64,000 nucleotides of DNA from Chroococcidiopsis sp. TS-821 (GTDB taxonomy: Bacteria; Cyanobacteriota; Cyanobacteriia; Cyanobacteriales; Chroococcidiopsidaceae). Below, one piece after another: positions 9,400 to 19,204 of the stretch; position 1 is the first letter of the stretch, and every line of letters starts with the position of its first letter. The position numbers and the translations under genes were made by a program. The notes beneath the pieces were generated by a model. That model saw only the letters and a list, made by a program, of their open reading frames with translations. It was not told where the DNA came from and did no database searches. Where the stretch lies: assembly GCF_002939305.1 (NCBI RefSeq), contig NZ_MVDI01000001.1, positions 868,001 through 932,000 on the forward strand, in the 5' to 3' direction.

Positions 9400-10407
9400 T
9401 TTATTGTCCTGACGCTGCCAAATGGGTAATTGATTAATTGCTTGTAGCGTCAAATTGACATATGTTGTCTTGCTTGCTGGGGCATAATCCTTGCCAAAAT
9501 AGCCTTGCGCACCATCATGTTCGTGCGGTCCGCTGACAAAGGATTGATAACGCCCTTGTTGGCGGGCGCGGCTAAAAGGAGAAGCAATTGTAAATACCCA
9601 GCGCGAAGGAAAGATAATTCCACCGATATCTTCTACCCAATCTTGAGTACCGCGCAAGTGAAATACACGTTTGGCTTGCTCAAAGCCATTAATACCGCCA
9701 AATACACCACCAACAGAAACGACAGTAATTTCCGAATTCAGCCATTGATTAAGATACGGAGTTGCTCCTAACGCAACTTGTGCCCCTCCACTGGTACCAA
9801 TAAGAATAATGTCTAACGGTTGCTGTGAGTCAGGTGATAAAGGATGGGCTGCATTCATTTGTTCGGCGATCGCGATCGCGATTCCTTGGTTATAAACCGG
9901 ACCATATCGCTCATCAGCAGAAATTGCAAAGCGCCACAAATTGCGAATTTTAATGAGAACATCAGCTACACCAAGCCAGCCTTTGGCTTCGTTAGCAAAG
10001 CGCCATACAGGAGCTAATAAGCGTTCTCCTCCTAAGTTTTCGTTAGCAGCGGAGTAAGGAAAAACATCTTTAACAACTGCACAATTTTGATGCGTTTGTG
10101 CCAAGCCTTGCAGAAAGTCTTCTTCGCCCTCAGTTAATTCGTTTGTGGAAAAATCGCCTACCCCCGTCAAAAAAACGATATAACAAGTCAAATTTCTTGG
10201 CTTACCAGTACTACCTGAGTTACTTCTCGCAGGAAGTTGCAGCGATTGTCGCTTCCAACCCAACGTTTCCGATTGGGTAAGCCACCATACGACAGTTCCT
10301 ATCGGTGAAAGTATTCCCCAAATTGCTAAGATAACTCCGGCTAAAATCAGTAGTCTGAAAGCACCACCACGCAGCCAGTCAAGAATATTGTTAATTAACT
10401 TCAACAT
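9397..10407 (-). CDS. Membrane-anchored alpha/beta-hydrolase-like protein, copy A
   Basis: A 336-residue protein of no named family that I recognise. One hydrophobic segment (about residues 17-42) would anchor it in the membrane. The soluble part has the layout of an alpha/beta hydrolase: a beta strand into a GVG turn (YIVFLTGVGDF), a nucleophile-elbow-like IGTSGGAQVALG near residue 205, and a late conserved GPHEHDGAQGYFG that could supply the catalytic His. Esterase or lipase-like activity is inference. It is a tandem paralogue of 10508-11488, 100 bases away on the same strand. Confidence 0.7.
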   Translation of the reverse strand: MLKLINNILDWLRGGAFRLLILAGVILAIWGILSPIGTVVWWLTQSETLGWKRQSLQLPARSNSGSTGKPRNLTCYIVFLTGVGDFSTNELTEGEEDFLQGLAQTHQNCAVVKDVFPYSAANENLGGERLLAPVWRFANEAKGWLGVADVLIKIRNLWRFAISADERYGPVYNQGIAIAIAEQMNAAHPLSPDSQQPLDIILIGTSGGAQVALGATPYLNQWLNSEITVVSVGGVFGGINGFEQAKRVFHLRGTQDWVEDIGGIIFPSRWVFTIASPFSRARQQGRYQSFVSGPHEHDGAQGYFGKDYAPASKTTYVNLTLQAINQLPIWQRQDNK

Positions 10408-10507
10408 TGCGGATCGACATACCTAGGTAGCACTGACTAAGAATGTTGTTTATAGTGTGCCCGCTTCAGATACCGCACATAATATAAACTTTGAAATTTT
10501 TTATACA

Positions 10508-11488
10508 TCAGGAGCGATTTTCAACCGACCAAATTGGTAGTCGATCCACAACGTTAAGCGTTAGTTCTAAATAAGTTGTACCGTCCTCTGTTGTAGCTTC
10601 GCCAAAATAGCCTCGTTCGCCATCATGTTCGTGAGGACCTGTTTCAATTGCTTGATAGCGTCCTTGACGACGTGCGCGATTAAAAGGAGAAGTGACAGCC
10701 CATCGCCAACGCGAGGGAAATACAATACTACCAATATTGTCTATCCAATCATTAGTGCCATAGAGGTGATACACGCCATCAGCTTCATCAAAACCATGAC
10801 TACCAGAAAAAACACCACCGAGCGAAATCACATTAATTTGAGCATTAATCCGGTCTTCTAAATAGGAAACCGCACCTAGGGCAACTTGCGAACCACCACT
10901 TGTACTCATTAAAACGACATTCAGTTTTTGATTCTCTGGTGGTAGAGAACTAGCAGCATTCATCCGCTCTACAATCGTGTTAGCAATGCCTCGGTTGTAT
11001 ACTGGTCCATAGCGGTGATCGGCAGAAATAGCGATACGCCAGATATTGCGAATATTAATGAGTGTATACGCCGCTCCATCAGATTGACTAATCCAATCCC
11101 ATACCGGAGCAAATATGCGTTCTCCAACTAATCCTTCATTCGCTTCAGAAAAGGGAAAAATATCTTCTACTGCTACGCAATTGGGGCGTTCGTCAGCAAC
11201 ACGGTTGACAAATTTGGACTCTCTATCGGTTAAGTTATCCGCATCATAACTTCCGACTCCTGGTAAGAAAATGACGTAGCAATTGATTGATGCTTCACCT
11301 GAACTAGAGTCATCGGAAGTAGCTTCTGGTTGACTCATATCAGGGTTTATACTCTCTTCATCTTGTGATAGCCACCATATGATTGTTTCTAGTGGTGCCA
11401 GGGTTCCCCAAATTAAAAATATAAAAATTGCTAAACCTAACAATTTGAACGTCGTACCATGCAACCAGTCAAAAACCCGTTTCATCAA
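10508..11488 (-). CDS. Membrane-anchored alpha/beta-hydrolase-like protein, copy B
   Basis: A 326-residue paralogue of the next downstream gene, with the same order of parts. It has an N-terminal membrane segment (about 13-35), a strand-turn YVIFLPGVGSY, the block NIRNIWRIAISADHRYGPVY, an elbow-like MSTSGGSQVALG, and the C-terminal GPHEHDGERGYFG. In copy B the first elbow glycine is replaced by Met, while the SxGG core remains. Conservation of both the SGG and HEHDG motifs suggests that both copies are under selection. Function is unknown. Confidence 0.7.
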   Translation of the reverse strand: MMKRVFDWLHGTTFKLLGLAIFIFLIWGTLAPLETIIWWLSQDEESINPDMSQPEATSDDSSSGEASINCYVIFLPGVGSYDADNLTDRESKFVNRVADERPNCVAVEDIFPFSEANEGLVGERIFAPVWDWISQSDGAAYTLINIRNIWRIAISADHRYGPVYNRGIANTIVERMNAASSLPPENQKLNVVLMSTSGGSQVALGAVSYLEDRINAQINVISLGGVFSGSHGFDEADGVYHLYGTNDWIDNIGSIVFPSRWRWAVTSPFNRARRQGRYQAIETGPHEHDGERGYFGEATTEDGTTYLELTLNVVDRLPIWSVENRS

Positions 11489-11617
11489 GTTAATCCTGTT
11501 GTGTAGCTTTGTAATATGTAAAATCGAAAACTTGATTTACCACTTTTTATACTTAGGTATAGGATAAAAATACTTTATTCTAAAGTCGTCATTATCTAGC
11601 AAGAGTAGGAATTGAAG

Positions 11618-12169
11618 GTGAGTGCCAGGAAAGACCAATGGAAGTTTAGAACAAGTTTGCGGGAAGCTTTGACTTTAGATGCCCACTTCTATGAAGATGC
11701 TCCTAATACACGCAGAACGCGCCGCGTTGCTCGATCGATTGTAATTGTGGCAGCAATCTCAAATGCTTTGGGTAATGCCTTTATTTTATTGATTAACCGT
11801 GTTGGTCTTACTACGTTTATCTTCGCGTTAATACTTAATGTTGTCAGTGTAGTGCTAGGTTACTATTTCTGGACTTTCACGATTTGGAAAATTGGCGATC
11901 GCTTCAAACCTGGTCATGTTACGTTTCAAGAACTACTCGTTCCGATCGGTTTTGCCTACGCACCTCAAGTATTCAACTTTCTGACACTCATTCCGCTACT
12001 AGGAATTCCTATTCAGCTAGTTCTTGCTGTCTGGAGTTTACTTGCAGTTATTGTTGCAGTCCGCCAAGGATTAGATATTAGCAACGTCTGGGCAGCAGTC
12101 ATTTGCTTAATCGGTTGGCCTTTGATTCAATTAGCCGTAGGCTCAGTGCAGGTTTTGTTTACAAACTAA
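11618..12169 (+). CDS. YIP1 family membrane protein
   Basis: A protein of 183 residues with four to five hydrophobic segments between about residues 40 and 180, matching the Yip1 domain family. Conserved features include the segment YYFWTFTIWKIGDRFK, the GFAYAPQVFNFL turn, and the terminal GWPLIQLAVG helix. Bacterial members have no defined function. The GTG at 11618 is preferred because AGGA lies 7 bases upstream; a TTG six bases earlier is too close to that site. Confidence 0.8.
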   Translation: MSARKDQWKFRTSLREALTLDAHFYEDAPNTRRTRRVARSIVIVAAISNALGNAFILLINRVGLTTFIFALILNVVSVVLGYYFWTFTIWKIGDRFKPGHVTFQELLVPIGFAYAPQVFNFLTLIPLLGIPIQLVLAVWSLLAVIVAVRQGLDISNVWAAVICLIGWPLIQLAVGSVQVLFTN

Positions 12170-12250
12170 TTGAAAAGTGGCGCTTTGGTTAGTTTTGAAT
12201 ATTGAAAGGCATTGTTCTGAGTTAACCCTCATTTGTCATTTGTAAAATAT

Positions 12251-13318
12251 TTATTCTCCCCTGCACCTCTGCATCTCGCACCATTCTAAAACTCGATTCC
12301 ACGCCCACCAAGGATCGGGATCGCCTGCTTGTGCTTGACCTTGCTTGCTGCTGTAGTAACCGACGTGACCGCCATGCGGTGTAAGAATTAAGTCTATGTT
12401 CGGGTTGCGATCGCGCGCGGAAAGTAAATCTGGCACAATCGTCGGATCGAACAGCGGATCGTCGGCTGCGTAGATAATTAACGTTGGCTTATGCAAGCTG
12501 GGTAAAATTTTTAAGCCGCTACTGGCTTCGTAATACGCCTCAACCGAAGAAAAGCCTAAGCGGTCGATAACAAGTTCGTTGTCAAAACCCCAAATACTGT
12601 TTGCGCGTTCAATGGCTGCGGGGTCAATTGCGCCTGGATGGGCTTCGTGAATTCGCCAAGCAAGTCTTTTCAGTTCTTTAGCGATCGCTTGTTCTATATA
12701 TTTGCCTAATGGATCTTTGACGAGATATGAAAGCGATCGATTCGAGTCTAAACTCGGACAAATCACCGCCGCACCCCCAATATCTTCACAGCTAAGGCAC
12801 GCAGCACTGGATATTTCCTCTGACCTCTCATTAGCTGCTTTTATTGCCCATAGCGCTAACTGTCCGCCCAAAGAAAACCCCGTGAACCAAAATTTGGCAG
12901 GACATCCTATTGCTTTAGCTTGAGCAGCAATCTCAACAAAATCTTCGCCTTCGTACAAGCCATCCGATGTTAATGTTGGCGACAGTAAAGCCGTTTTTCC
13001 GTGTGCGCGCCAATCAAATAAGACAACCGCATAACCTTGCGCGAATGCCTTGCGCCCTAAGATGCGCAGAAACCATTGATTCTCTAGAGAGCCTGTAATG
13101 CCGTATGTGCCAATAATTGTACCACGCGGATTTTGGGGGATAGCAACCCAAGCAAAGAGCGGTACTTCTTGCGCTCCTTTAAAGGTTTTCGCTTGATACG
13201 GTGGTTCAGGAGCGTCAATAGTATTTTCCCAGTCGCGGCTAGCCCACAAAGCTGCATACAGCGTCATGGCAAGACCATTCTTTAACCACCAAGGCGGTAT
13301 ATAAATAGAACTTAGCAA
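12251..13318 (-). CDS. YheT-type alpha/beta hydrolase
   Basis: A 355-residue alpha/beta-fold hydrolase of the YheT/EMB8 group. The oxyanion region is IIGTYGITGSLENQ, followed by VVLFDWRAHGKT. The nucleophile elbow is FTGFSLGGQLALW. The catalytic Asp is probably in IIYAADDPLFDP and the His in LTPHGGHVGY. The family covers carboxylesterase-like enzymes of poorly known substrate. It converges on the YIP1 gene. The start at 13318 gives MLSSIYIPPWWLKNG, which agrees with the family's usual N-terminus. Confidence 0.85.
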   Translation of the reverse strand: MLSSIYIPPWWLKNGLAMTLYAALWASRDWENTIDAPEPPYQAKTFKGAQEVPLFAWVAIPQNPRGTIIGTYGITGSLENQWFLRILGRKAFAQGYAVVLFDWRAHGKTALLSPTLTSDGLYEGEDFVEIAAQAKAIGCPAKFWFTGFSLGGQLALWAIKAANERSEEISSAACLSCEDIGGAAVICPSLDSNRSLSYLVKDPLGKYIEQAIAKELKRLAWRIHEAHPGAIDPAAIERANSIWGFDNELVIDRLGFSSVEAYYEASSGLKILPSLHKPTLIIYAADDPLFDPTIVPDLLSARDRNPNIDLILTPHGGHVGYYSSKQGQAQAGDPDPWWAWNRVLEWCEMQRCRGE

Positions 13319-13542
13319 TTTTTTTAAGGAGTTTTCACTTTGACAGCAACTAAAAAAAAGGTTTAAATAGCCAGCAGCTATACGACACGACTACCTTTCT
13401 TTCGTCATTGGCACTTTTGTGTTAGAGACTTTACACTATAATCTTCAGCAAACTTTTATAATCCTCCTTATAATCAGTACAGCAATCTTTGTATCTACCA
13501 AAGGTTCTTATTTAACTTTAATAAACGGTAACATTTTTTAGA

Positions 13543-14313
13543 ATGCCTCGGATACTTGTTATAGATGATGACCCAGCAATTTCTGAACTAGTTGCGGTTA
13601 ATCTTGAAATGGCTGGATATGATGTTAGCCAAGCAGAAGATGGCATTAAGGGACAGGCGTTAGCGATTCAATTACAGCCAGATCTCATTATGCTCGATCT
13701 GATGCTGCCTAGGGTTGATGGCTTTACAGTTTGTCAGCGGTTACGGCGCGACGAGCGTACCGCAGAAATTCCCGTTCTCATGCTCACCGCGTTGAGTCAA
13801 ACTCAGGATAAAGTTGAAGGTTTCAATGCAGGCGCGGATGACTACCTGACAAAGCCCTTTGAAATTGAAGAAATGCTAGCCAGAGTACGAGCACTGTTGC
13901 GACGCACAGACCGCATTCCGCAAGCCGCTAAGCACAGTGAAATTCTCAATTATGGTGCGTTAACGTTAGTTCCTGAGAGATTTGAAGCGATTTGGTTTGG
14001 GCAAACGGTTAAACTTACTCATTTAGAATTTGAGTTACTGCATTGTTTATTACAACGTCACGGACAAACAGTTTCTCCAAGCGATATTCTCAAAGAAGTA
14101 TGGGGCTACGATCCTGATGACGATATTGAAACAATTCGCGTACATATTCGCCACCTACGCACCAAATTAGAACCCGATCCCCGTCATCCTAGATACATCA
14201 AAACTGTGTATGGCGCAGGTTATTGCTTAGAACTTCCTAGTGAAGAACAAAGCAATGATAGTAATAGTGGTATACCAACAAGTGCAGTCATTCCCGAAAA
14301 AGCGCCTAACTAA
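13543..14313 (+). CDS. rpaA: OmpR-family response regulator RpaA
   Basis: RpaA is the master output regulator of the cyanobacterial circadian clock. It is phosphorylated by SasA, controls day/night gene classes, and was first named for phycobilisome association. The 256-residue protein has a receiver domain with acidic residues D8-D10, phospho-acceptor D52 ([13 protein letters not shown]), T82 and K104. A winged-helix DNA-binding domain at about 140-240 contains [20 protein letters not shown]. The linker [20 protein letters not shown] is what distinguishes RpaA from RpaB in my recollection. The Ser/Asn-rich tail is variable. It is transcribed alone. Confidence 0.93.
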   Translation: MPRILVIDDDPAISELVAVNLEMAGYDVSQAEDGIKGQALAIQLQPDLIMLDLMLPRVDGFTVCQRLRRDERTAEIPVLMLTALSQTQDKVEGFNAGADDYLTKPFEIEEMLARVRALLRRTDRIPQAAKHSEILNYGALTLVPERFEAIWFGQTVKLTHLEFELLHCLLQRHGQTVSPSDILKEVWGYDPDDDIETIRVHIRHLRTKLEPDPRHPRYIKTVYGAGYCLELPSEEQSNDSNSGIPTSAVIPEKAPN

Positions 14314-14457
14314 AAAAAATCAGCCTGATATAGCTGGTGTATCTACACATTATTACCAATTCTCCTATGCCTTCTTTGTGTTCTAAGAAAGCGTGAAGGC
14401 TAAGCCAAGATGATTCATTAAAGCTCGATTGTACATAAACGCATGAATAGTAAATAA

Positions 14458-14492
14458 GGCGATCGCTGTAATTTTAATTCCGCGCGATCGCC
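14458..14492. terminator. Inverted HIP1 pair between rpaA and chlP
   Basis: GGCGATCGC at 14458-14466 and GCGATCGCC at 14484-14492 can pair over 9 bp around a 17-base loop between two convergent genes. It could serve as a bidirectional terminator. HIP1 octamers are so common here that the pairing may be accidental, and no T-run follows. Confidence 0.3.
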
Positions 14493-14508
14493 CTGTTAAA
14501 GCTACTTA

Positions 14509-15750
14509 TTAAGGAGCAAGTGCGTTACCGCGTAACAAGCTACCAAGGGTTTTTGCCGTAATCTTCATTTGAGTAATCGGATTAGCAGGTACGACCGTTT
14601 TATAGAGATAGCTATCAAACGTCAGTCGCTGGACATCCCGATCCGCGCACATCTCAACAAAAGCTTCGCGCGTTGCATCGCTGCGGTAAAAGACCGTTTG
14701 CAGTAAATCTAATACTTTGTAGGTCATGCCATATTTTCGATCCCAGCGCTTGAGGTAAACTTTTAGTTCATTCTCTGTGGGAATGCGAGTTCCACCTTGA
14801 GAAACCTCCACAAGCGTTTCCGCACACATCCGACCTGATTTTGCGGCAAAGTAAATACCTTCACCAGAAGACTTCGTGACATAACCTGCGGCGTCGCCAA
14901 CAAGTGCCACGCGTCCAACAACACGGCGAGGACGAGGATGTTCTGGAATTGGGTGTGCTTCTACTTTAATGATTTGACCGCCGACCAGTTTTCGCGCCGC
15001 CCGCGCTCGAATTCCAGCTTGCAACTGTTTGATGCTCGCTTTGTTGACTTGCATTGTACCCGTACCGACAGCAACGTGGTCGTATTTCGGGAACACCCAA
15101 GCGTAGAAATCGGTAGAAACGTCGTTACCGACGTACATCTCTGCTAAGTCATTGTAGTACGCCATTTGTGCTTCGGGTAAGCGAATTCGCTCTTGGAAAG
15201 CGATCGCATAGTTGTAATCTCCTGCATCAATTTCTTTGGCGATGCGAGAGTTTGCCCCATCAGCACCGATAATGGCATCAACTTTTAAAGATTTAGCGAT
15301 TCCTTGCGCGCCACCTTCTGAATGGTCTACATAGTGAATCGTATAAGGGTCTGTATTATTTTGCGGAATATCGAGTTTATGAACAGTGGCGTTAATTAAA
15401 TTTGCACCGAGTTTGGCTGCGCGATCGCGTAAAAAGCCATCGAGAACTTCGCGACGGCACATTCCTATATATTCATCTTCATTGACTAAATTGATATCCA
15501 CCTCGCGGTTTGAGGGGGAAATCATCTTCATCTTCCGCACTTGACGGTCAATAATCTGCGGCGGTAGATCGAATTCACTCACCATACACAGCGGAATTGC
15601 TCCGCCACATGGTTTGGCGTTGTCTAGCTTGCGTTCAAACAAATATGTTTCAATTCCAGCTTTTGCCAAGGTTTCGGCGGCTGAAGAACCAGCTGGACCT
15701 GAGCCTACAACAGCAACCCGTAGTGTCAAAGGTCTTCTCCCAATCTTCAT
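14509..15750 (-). CDS. chlP: Geranylgeranyl diphosphate/geranylgeranyl-chlorophyll reductase
   Basis: ChlP reduces the geranylgeranyl chain to phytyl, using NADPH, for chlorophyll a and tocopherol synthesis. The 413-residue flavoprotein begins with the FAD-binding VAVVGSGPAGSSAAE (about residues 12-26). It also carries PCGGAIPLCM, a second FAD motif VALVGDAAGYVTKSSGEGIY, and the family C-terminus. Length is normal (about 405-415). The N-terminal MKIGRRPLT may be over-extended, since many homologues begin at LRVAVVG. It converges with rpaA. Confidence 0.95.
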   Translation of the reverse strand: MKIGRRPLTLRVAVVGSGPAGSSAAETLAKAGIETYLFERKLDNAKPCGGAIPLCMVSEFDLPPQIIDRQVRKMKMISPSNREVDINLVNEDEYIGMCRREVLDGFLRDRAAKLGANLINATVHKLDIPQNNTDPYTIHYVDHSEGGAQGIAKSLKVDAIIGADGANSRIAKEIDAGDYNYAIAFQERIRLPEAQMAYYNDLAEMYVGNDVSTDFYAWVFPKYDHVAVGTGTMQVNKASIKQLQAGIRARAARKLVGGQIIKVEAHPIPEHPRPRRVVGRVALVGDAAGYVTKSSGEGIYFAAKSGRMCAETLVEVSQGGTRIPTENELKVYLKRWDRKYGMTYKVLDLLQTVFYRSDATREAFVEMCADRDVQRLTFDSYLYKTVVPANPITQMKITAKTLGSLLRGNALAP

Positions 15751-16296
15751 GAGCTAGAAAAGCATCGTATCACGGACTTTTGGCTTGCTCAGCGACTTTT
15801 TGTGAAGATGTGACTGAAATGCAACAGACCTTAATATTTTGATACTTAAGATGAGTTCGGTAAAAATAAACATAACTTAAGGGCTGGTAATTGGTAACTG
15901 GTAATTGGTCAACCAGATATTTATTGCCGATTACTTGTTACACAACATTTGTTGTGTCTGATATTTAATTATGCCCACCTATCTTATATACAGGGGTCGG
16001 GGACGTGAAACACCTATATCTTCTCCTCAAATCGGCAATCTCTGGTTTTATAAAAATCTGTATTTTATGTAACAAAAATATTGATCGACATGAAATCTTT
16101 ACATTAAAACTAAGATCTTGTAAAGATACAAAACGCAACAAGTAAAGCTTTATATGATATAAAACTACAGTAACCCCATCAAAAAACCGGAGATTAGCTC
16201 TCAGTTCAAAAGCTGAATCTAGCTTTATAGACATTCAGTAGAAACTTTCCAGCTTAGTGCATCATCACCATATATTTCCTCCAGAGGTTGCTCACC
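15751..16296. other. Long intergenic region before the CysA-type gene
   Basis: About 545 bases lie between two divergent genes. The chlP side (15884-15914) carries a heptamer array. The rest is AT-rich and presumably holds both promoters. A minus-strand frame of 89 codons at 15965-16234 shows no family features or convincing ribosome site and was not accepted. Confidence 0.5.
15884..15914. repeat. GGTAATT-type heptamer array
   Basis: Four adjacent heptamers read GGTAATT, GGTAACT, GGTAATT and GGTCAAC. The same unit forms hairpins at 49634-49686 and around 60435-60560 and appears inverted near 25506-25520. Such short tandemly repeated sequences are usual in cyanobacterial spacers. Confidence 0.65.
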
Positions 16297-17313
16297 GTGG
16301 GTATTGTAGTTGAAAACGTATCAAAGCAGTTTGGCAGTTTTCGGGCTGTTGACGATGTCAGCCTAGAAATCAAATCGGGTTCGTTAGTAGCGTTACTCGG
16401 ACCATCAGGTTCGGGTAAGTCTACGTTATTGCGATTGATTGCTGGTTTAGAACTACCCGATAGCGGCAAAATTTGGCTGACAGGTAAAGATGCGACCTAT
16501 CAAAGCGTGCAAGAACGCAATATTGGATTTGTGTTTCAGCACTATGCACTCTTTAAGCACATGAGCGTGCGACAAAACATTGCTTTTGCTTTAGAAATTC
16601 GCAAAACACCGAAAGCAAAAATTAAAGCCCGAGTAGACGAATTACTTGAACTGGTGCAACTAAGTGCTTTAGGAAATCGCTATCCCTCACAACTATCGGG
16701 TGGTCAAAGACAACGCGTTGCTTTAGCACGGGCGCTAGCAGTGCAGCCGCAAGTACTTCTCCTCGACGAACCATTTGGCGCCCTCGACGCCAAAGTCCGC
16801 AAAGATTTACGCGCTTGGTTGCGCAAATTGCATGATGAAGTTCACGTAACCACCGTATTCGTGACGCACGACCAAGAAGAAGCGATGGAAGTTTCGGATG
16901 AAATCGTGGTGATGAATAAAGGTCGCGTCGAGCAAATCGGTACGCCAGCAGAAATTTACGATCATCCGGCGACGGCGTTTGTCATGAGCTTTATTGGACC
17001 AGTGAATGTGCTACCAAGTACATCGCATATTTTTCAAGGTAACGGGTTTGAATCTACACATCCAGAAATGTTCTTGCGTCCGCAAGACGTGATTGTACAA
17101 CGCGAGCAAAATGGTACAACGGTATCCGCACGGGTCAGTCGGATTATTCACCTAGGTTGGGAAATTCAAGCCGAATTGACATTAGATGACGGACAGGTAG
17201 TTACAGCACACTTAAGTCGCGATCGCTTTGATGAATTACAACTGCAACCGCAAGAAAAAGTTTACGTAAAACCCAAAGATGCCAAATCATTTCCGCTATA
17301 CTATTCAATTTAG
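16297..17313 (+). CDS. cysA: CysA-type ABC transporter ATP-binding protein
   Basis: An ATPase of the sulfate/thiosulfate (CysA) group of importers. It has Walker [11 protein letters not shown]-loop VFQHYALF, signature [15 protein letters not shown], Walker [13 protein letters not shown], and the switch His in [12 protein letters not shown]-terminal TOBE-like domain follows from about residue 240. GTG at 16297 is chosen because AGAGG lies about 10 bases upstream; a TTG at 16288 would abut that site. No sulfate permease or binding protein is adjacent. Its neighbour is an oligopeptide-type binding protein, so the true partner is uncertain. Confidence 0.8.
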   Translation: MGIVVENVSKQFGSFRAVDDVSLEIKSGSLVALLGPSGSGKSTLLRLIAGLELPDSGKIWLTGKDATYQSVQERNIGFVFQHYALFKHMSVRQNIAFALEIRKTPKAKIKARVDELLELVQLSALGNRYPSQLSGGQRQRVALARALAVQPQVLLLDEPFGALDAKVRKDLRAWLRKLHDEVHVTTVFVTHDQEEAMEVSDEIVVMNKGRVEQIGTPAEIYDHPATAFVMSFIGPVNVLPSTSHIFQGNGFESTHPEMFLRPQDVIVQREQNGTTVSARVSRIIHLGWEIQAELTLDDGQVVTAHLSRDRFDELQLQPQEKVYVKPKDAKSFPLYYSI

Positions 17314-17399
17314 TTACTAGCCGTTAGCTTATCCGCAGGGGGAACCAAGTTACAGCTTGCGACTCATAGCTAATGGTTGCTCTAGGATAGTCAAACGTT

Positions 17400-19055
17400 A
17401 TGAATTGGTTGGTATCTCGCAAGCGCTTGTGGTCGCTAGGAAAATTTATCGGGCTATCGCTGTTGTGCTGCTTTTTGGTTATTAGTTGTAACAACCCGCA
17501 GCCAGGAACAAATTCTTCAACAGTCAATACAACCGCTGGAAATAGCGCCCGCTTAGTTGTTGGTACAACACTCAGACCGCGTACGCTCGACCCCGCCGAT
17601 AATTATGAACTAGCAGGTTCTAATGTTATGACGAGTTTGAGCGATCGCCTGTACACGTACGAGATTGGTACAGGTGAATTAGTGCCTCAACTCGCAACTG
17701 CTTTACCGCAAGTGAGTGCAGATGGATTAACCTATACAATTCCTGTACGTCAAGGCGTCGTATTCCATGACGGTACTGCCTTTAATGCCGAAGCAATGGC
17801 ATTTTCGCTCAATCGTTTTATTCAAAACGGCGGAAAACCAGCCTCTTTGTTATCGGATGTCGTCGATTCGGTACAAGCGTCAGGAGAATACGAACTCACA
17901 ATTAGACTCAAAAATGCTTTTGCCCCGTTTCCTTCGTTACTCGCGTTTCCCGGATTGTGCGCGGTATCGCCGCAAGCTTACGAAATTGGTACAGGAAAAT
18001 TTAAACCGCGCGAGTTTGTGGGAACAGGTCCTTATCGCTTAGTCCAGTTCACGCCGAATTTGATTCGGATGGATGTGTTCGATCGGTACTGGGGCGAAAA
18101 ACCGGCAAATCAGGGTATCGACTTTCAGATTTTGTCGAGTTCGGCAAACTTATTTAATTCTTTCCGCACGGGTCAAGTCGATATCGCGTATCAAACCTTT
18201 GACCCAGAACAAGTGCAGAGTTTAAAACAGCAAGCGCAGTCTAACGGTTGGCAGGCACTAGAAGAAAAAAGTAATGTAGTTACACATTTAGGCTTAAATG
18301 CTAAGCAGCAACCATTAGATAATCCAGTGGTGCGACGCGCGATCGCGGCAATGATTGACCGCCCGCTACTGACGCAGCGCGTTTATCAAGAGCAAGCTGA
18401 ACCGCTGTATAGCATGATTCCCAATACGTTCGATAGCTACAAGCCAGTTTTTCAAACAACTTATGGCGATGGAAACGTCGAGCAGGCAAAAGCTTTATTA
18501 GCTCAAGCAGGTTATACGCGTGAAAATCCCCTAACTTTAGAAATTGCGTATCCAGTCTATTCGCTAACTCGCCAACAAGTTGCCAGTACATTGCAAGAGT
18601 ATGGTTCGCAACGACTTGATGGTGCTGTACAAATTCAAACGAAAGCCGAGGAAGGAGCAACATTTTTTGCCAATATTTCGAAGGGAGTCTATCAAGCAGT
18701 TTTACTCGACTGGTATCCTGACTTCAGCGACGCAGACAACTATATTCACCCGTTTTTGAGCTGTACGCAAGGTAATGCAACCGATGGGTGCGAGCAAGGA
18801 GCAAGTCAAAGCCAAGGGTTATTTTATTACAGCGATCGCATGAATCAACTGATCGCGCAACAACGCCAAGAACAAAATCCCCAAACTCGCGCCGCACTCT
18901 TTGCTCAAATTCAAGATTTAATCGCCCAAGACGTACCCGCGATTCCGTTAGTCCAAAACAAGGATTATGCGTTTGGTCAAAGAACGATTCAAGGCTTGCA
19001 AGTAGATCCGATCCTCAAACTCCCTTTGTGGAATATCGAAAAAGCAAGTAGTTAG
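17400..19055 (+). CDS. ABC transporter substrate-binding lipoprotein, SBP_bac_5 family
   Basis: A 551-residue binding protein of the oligopeptide/nickel (family 5) type. The N-terminus has a basic start, a hydrophobic run and a lipobox (LVISC), so it is probably a lipid-anchored periplasmic protein. Family motifs include RTLDPADNYE, LVPQLATALPQVSADGLTY, the VFHDGTAFNAEA segment, and the hinge region GTGPYRLVQFTPN. It stands 150 bases before a DppB-like permease. The matching DppC-like permease is probably the gene at 35734. No DppD/F-type ATPase is in view. Confidence 0.88.
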   Translation: MNWLVSRKRLWSLGKFIGLSLLCCFLVISCNNPQPGTNSSTVNTTAGNSARLVVGTTLRPRTLDPADNYELAGSNVMTSLSDRLYTYEIGTGELVPQLATALPQVSADGLTYTIPVRQGVVFHDGTAFNAEAMAFSLNRFIQNGGKPASLLSDVVDSVQASGEYELTIRLKNAFAPFPSLLAFPGLCAVSPQAYEIGTGKFKPREFVGTGPYRLVQFTPNLIRMDVFDRYWGEKPANQGIDFQILSSSANLFNSFRTGQVDIAYQTFDPEQVQSLKQQAQSNGWQALEEKSNVVTHLGLNAKQQPLDNPVVRRAIAAMIDRPLLTQRVYQEQAEPLYSMIPNTFDSYKPVFQTTYGDGNVEQAKALLAQAGYTRENPLTLEIAYPVYSLTRQQVASTLQEYGSQRLDGAVQIQTKAEEGATFFANISKGVYQAVLLDWYPDFSDADNYIHPFLSCTQGNATDGCEQGASQSQGLFYYSDRMNQLIAQQRQEQNPQTRAALFAQIQDLIAQDVPAIPLVQNKDYAFGQRTIQGLQVDPILKLPLWNIEKASS

Positions 19056-19204
19056 TAGCTAGTGGCTAGTTATAAGCTTTGAGAGTGTGTTGTGGAGCAG
19101 GAATAAATTCTGCGGTGTGTGAGTTATCTAGAAAACAGTATTTTTCCTCTGCTCCTCTGTCCCCTTTTGCTTTTCTGCTTCTTTAACCCCCCGATCCCTT
19201 ACTC

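Noticed and set aside
14458-14492. Inverted HIP1 pair as a firm terminator
   Set aside because: HIP1 octamers are palindromic and very common here, so any two can pair; kept only as a low-confidence feature.
15884-15914. Heptamer array as a CRISPR array
   Set aside because: Units are seven bases with no spacers and no cas genes nearby; it is a short tandem repeat.
15965-16234. Minus-strand frame of 89 codons in the chlP-cysA spacer
   Set aside because: AT-rich composition, no ribosome site and no recognisable motif; promoter region is the simpler reading.
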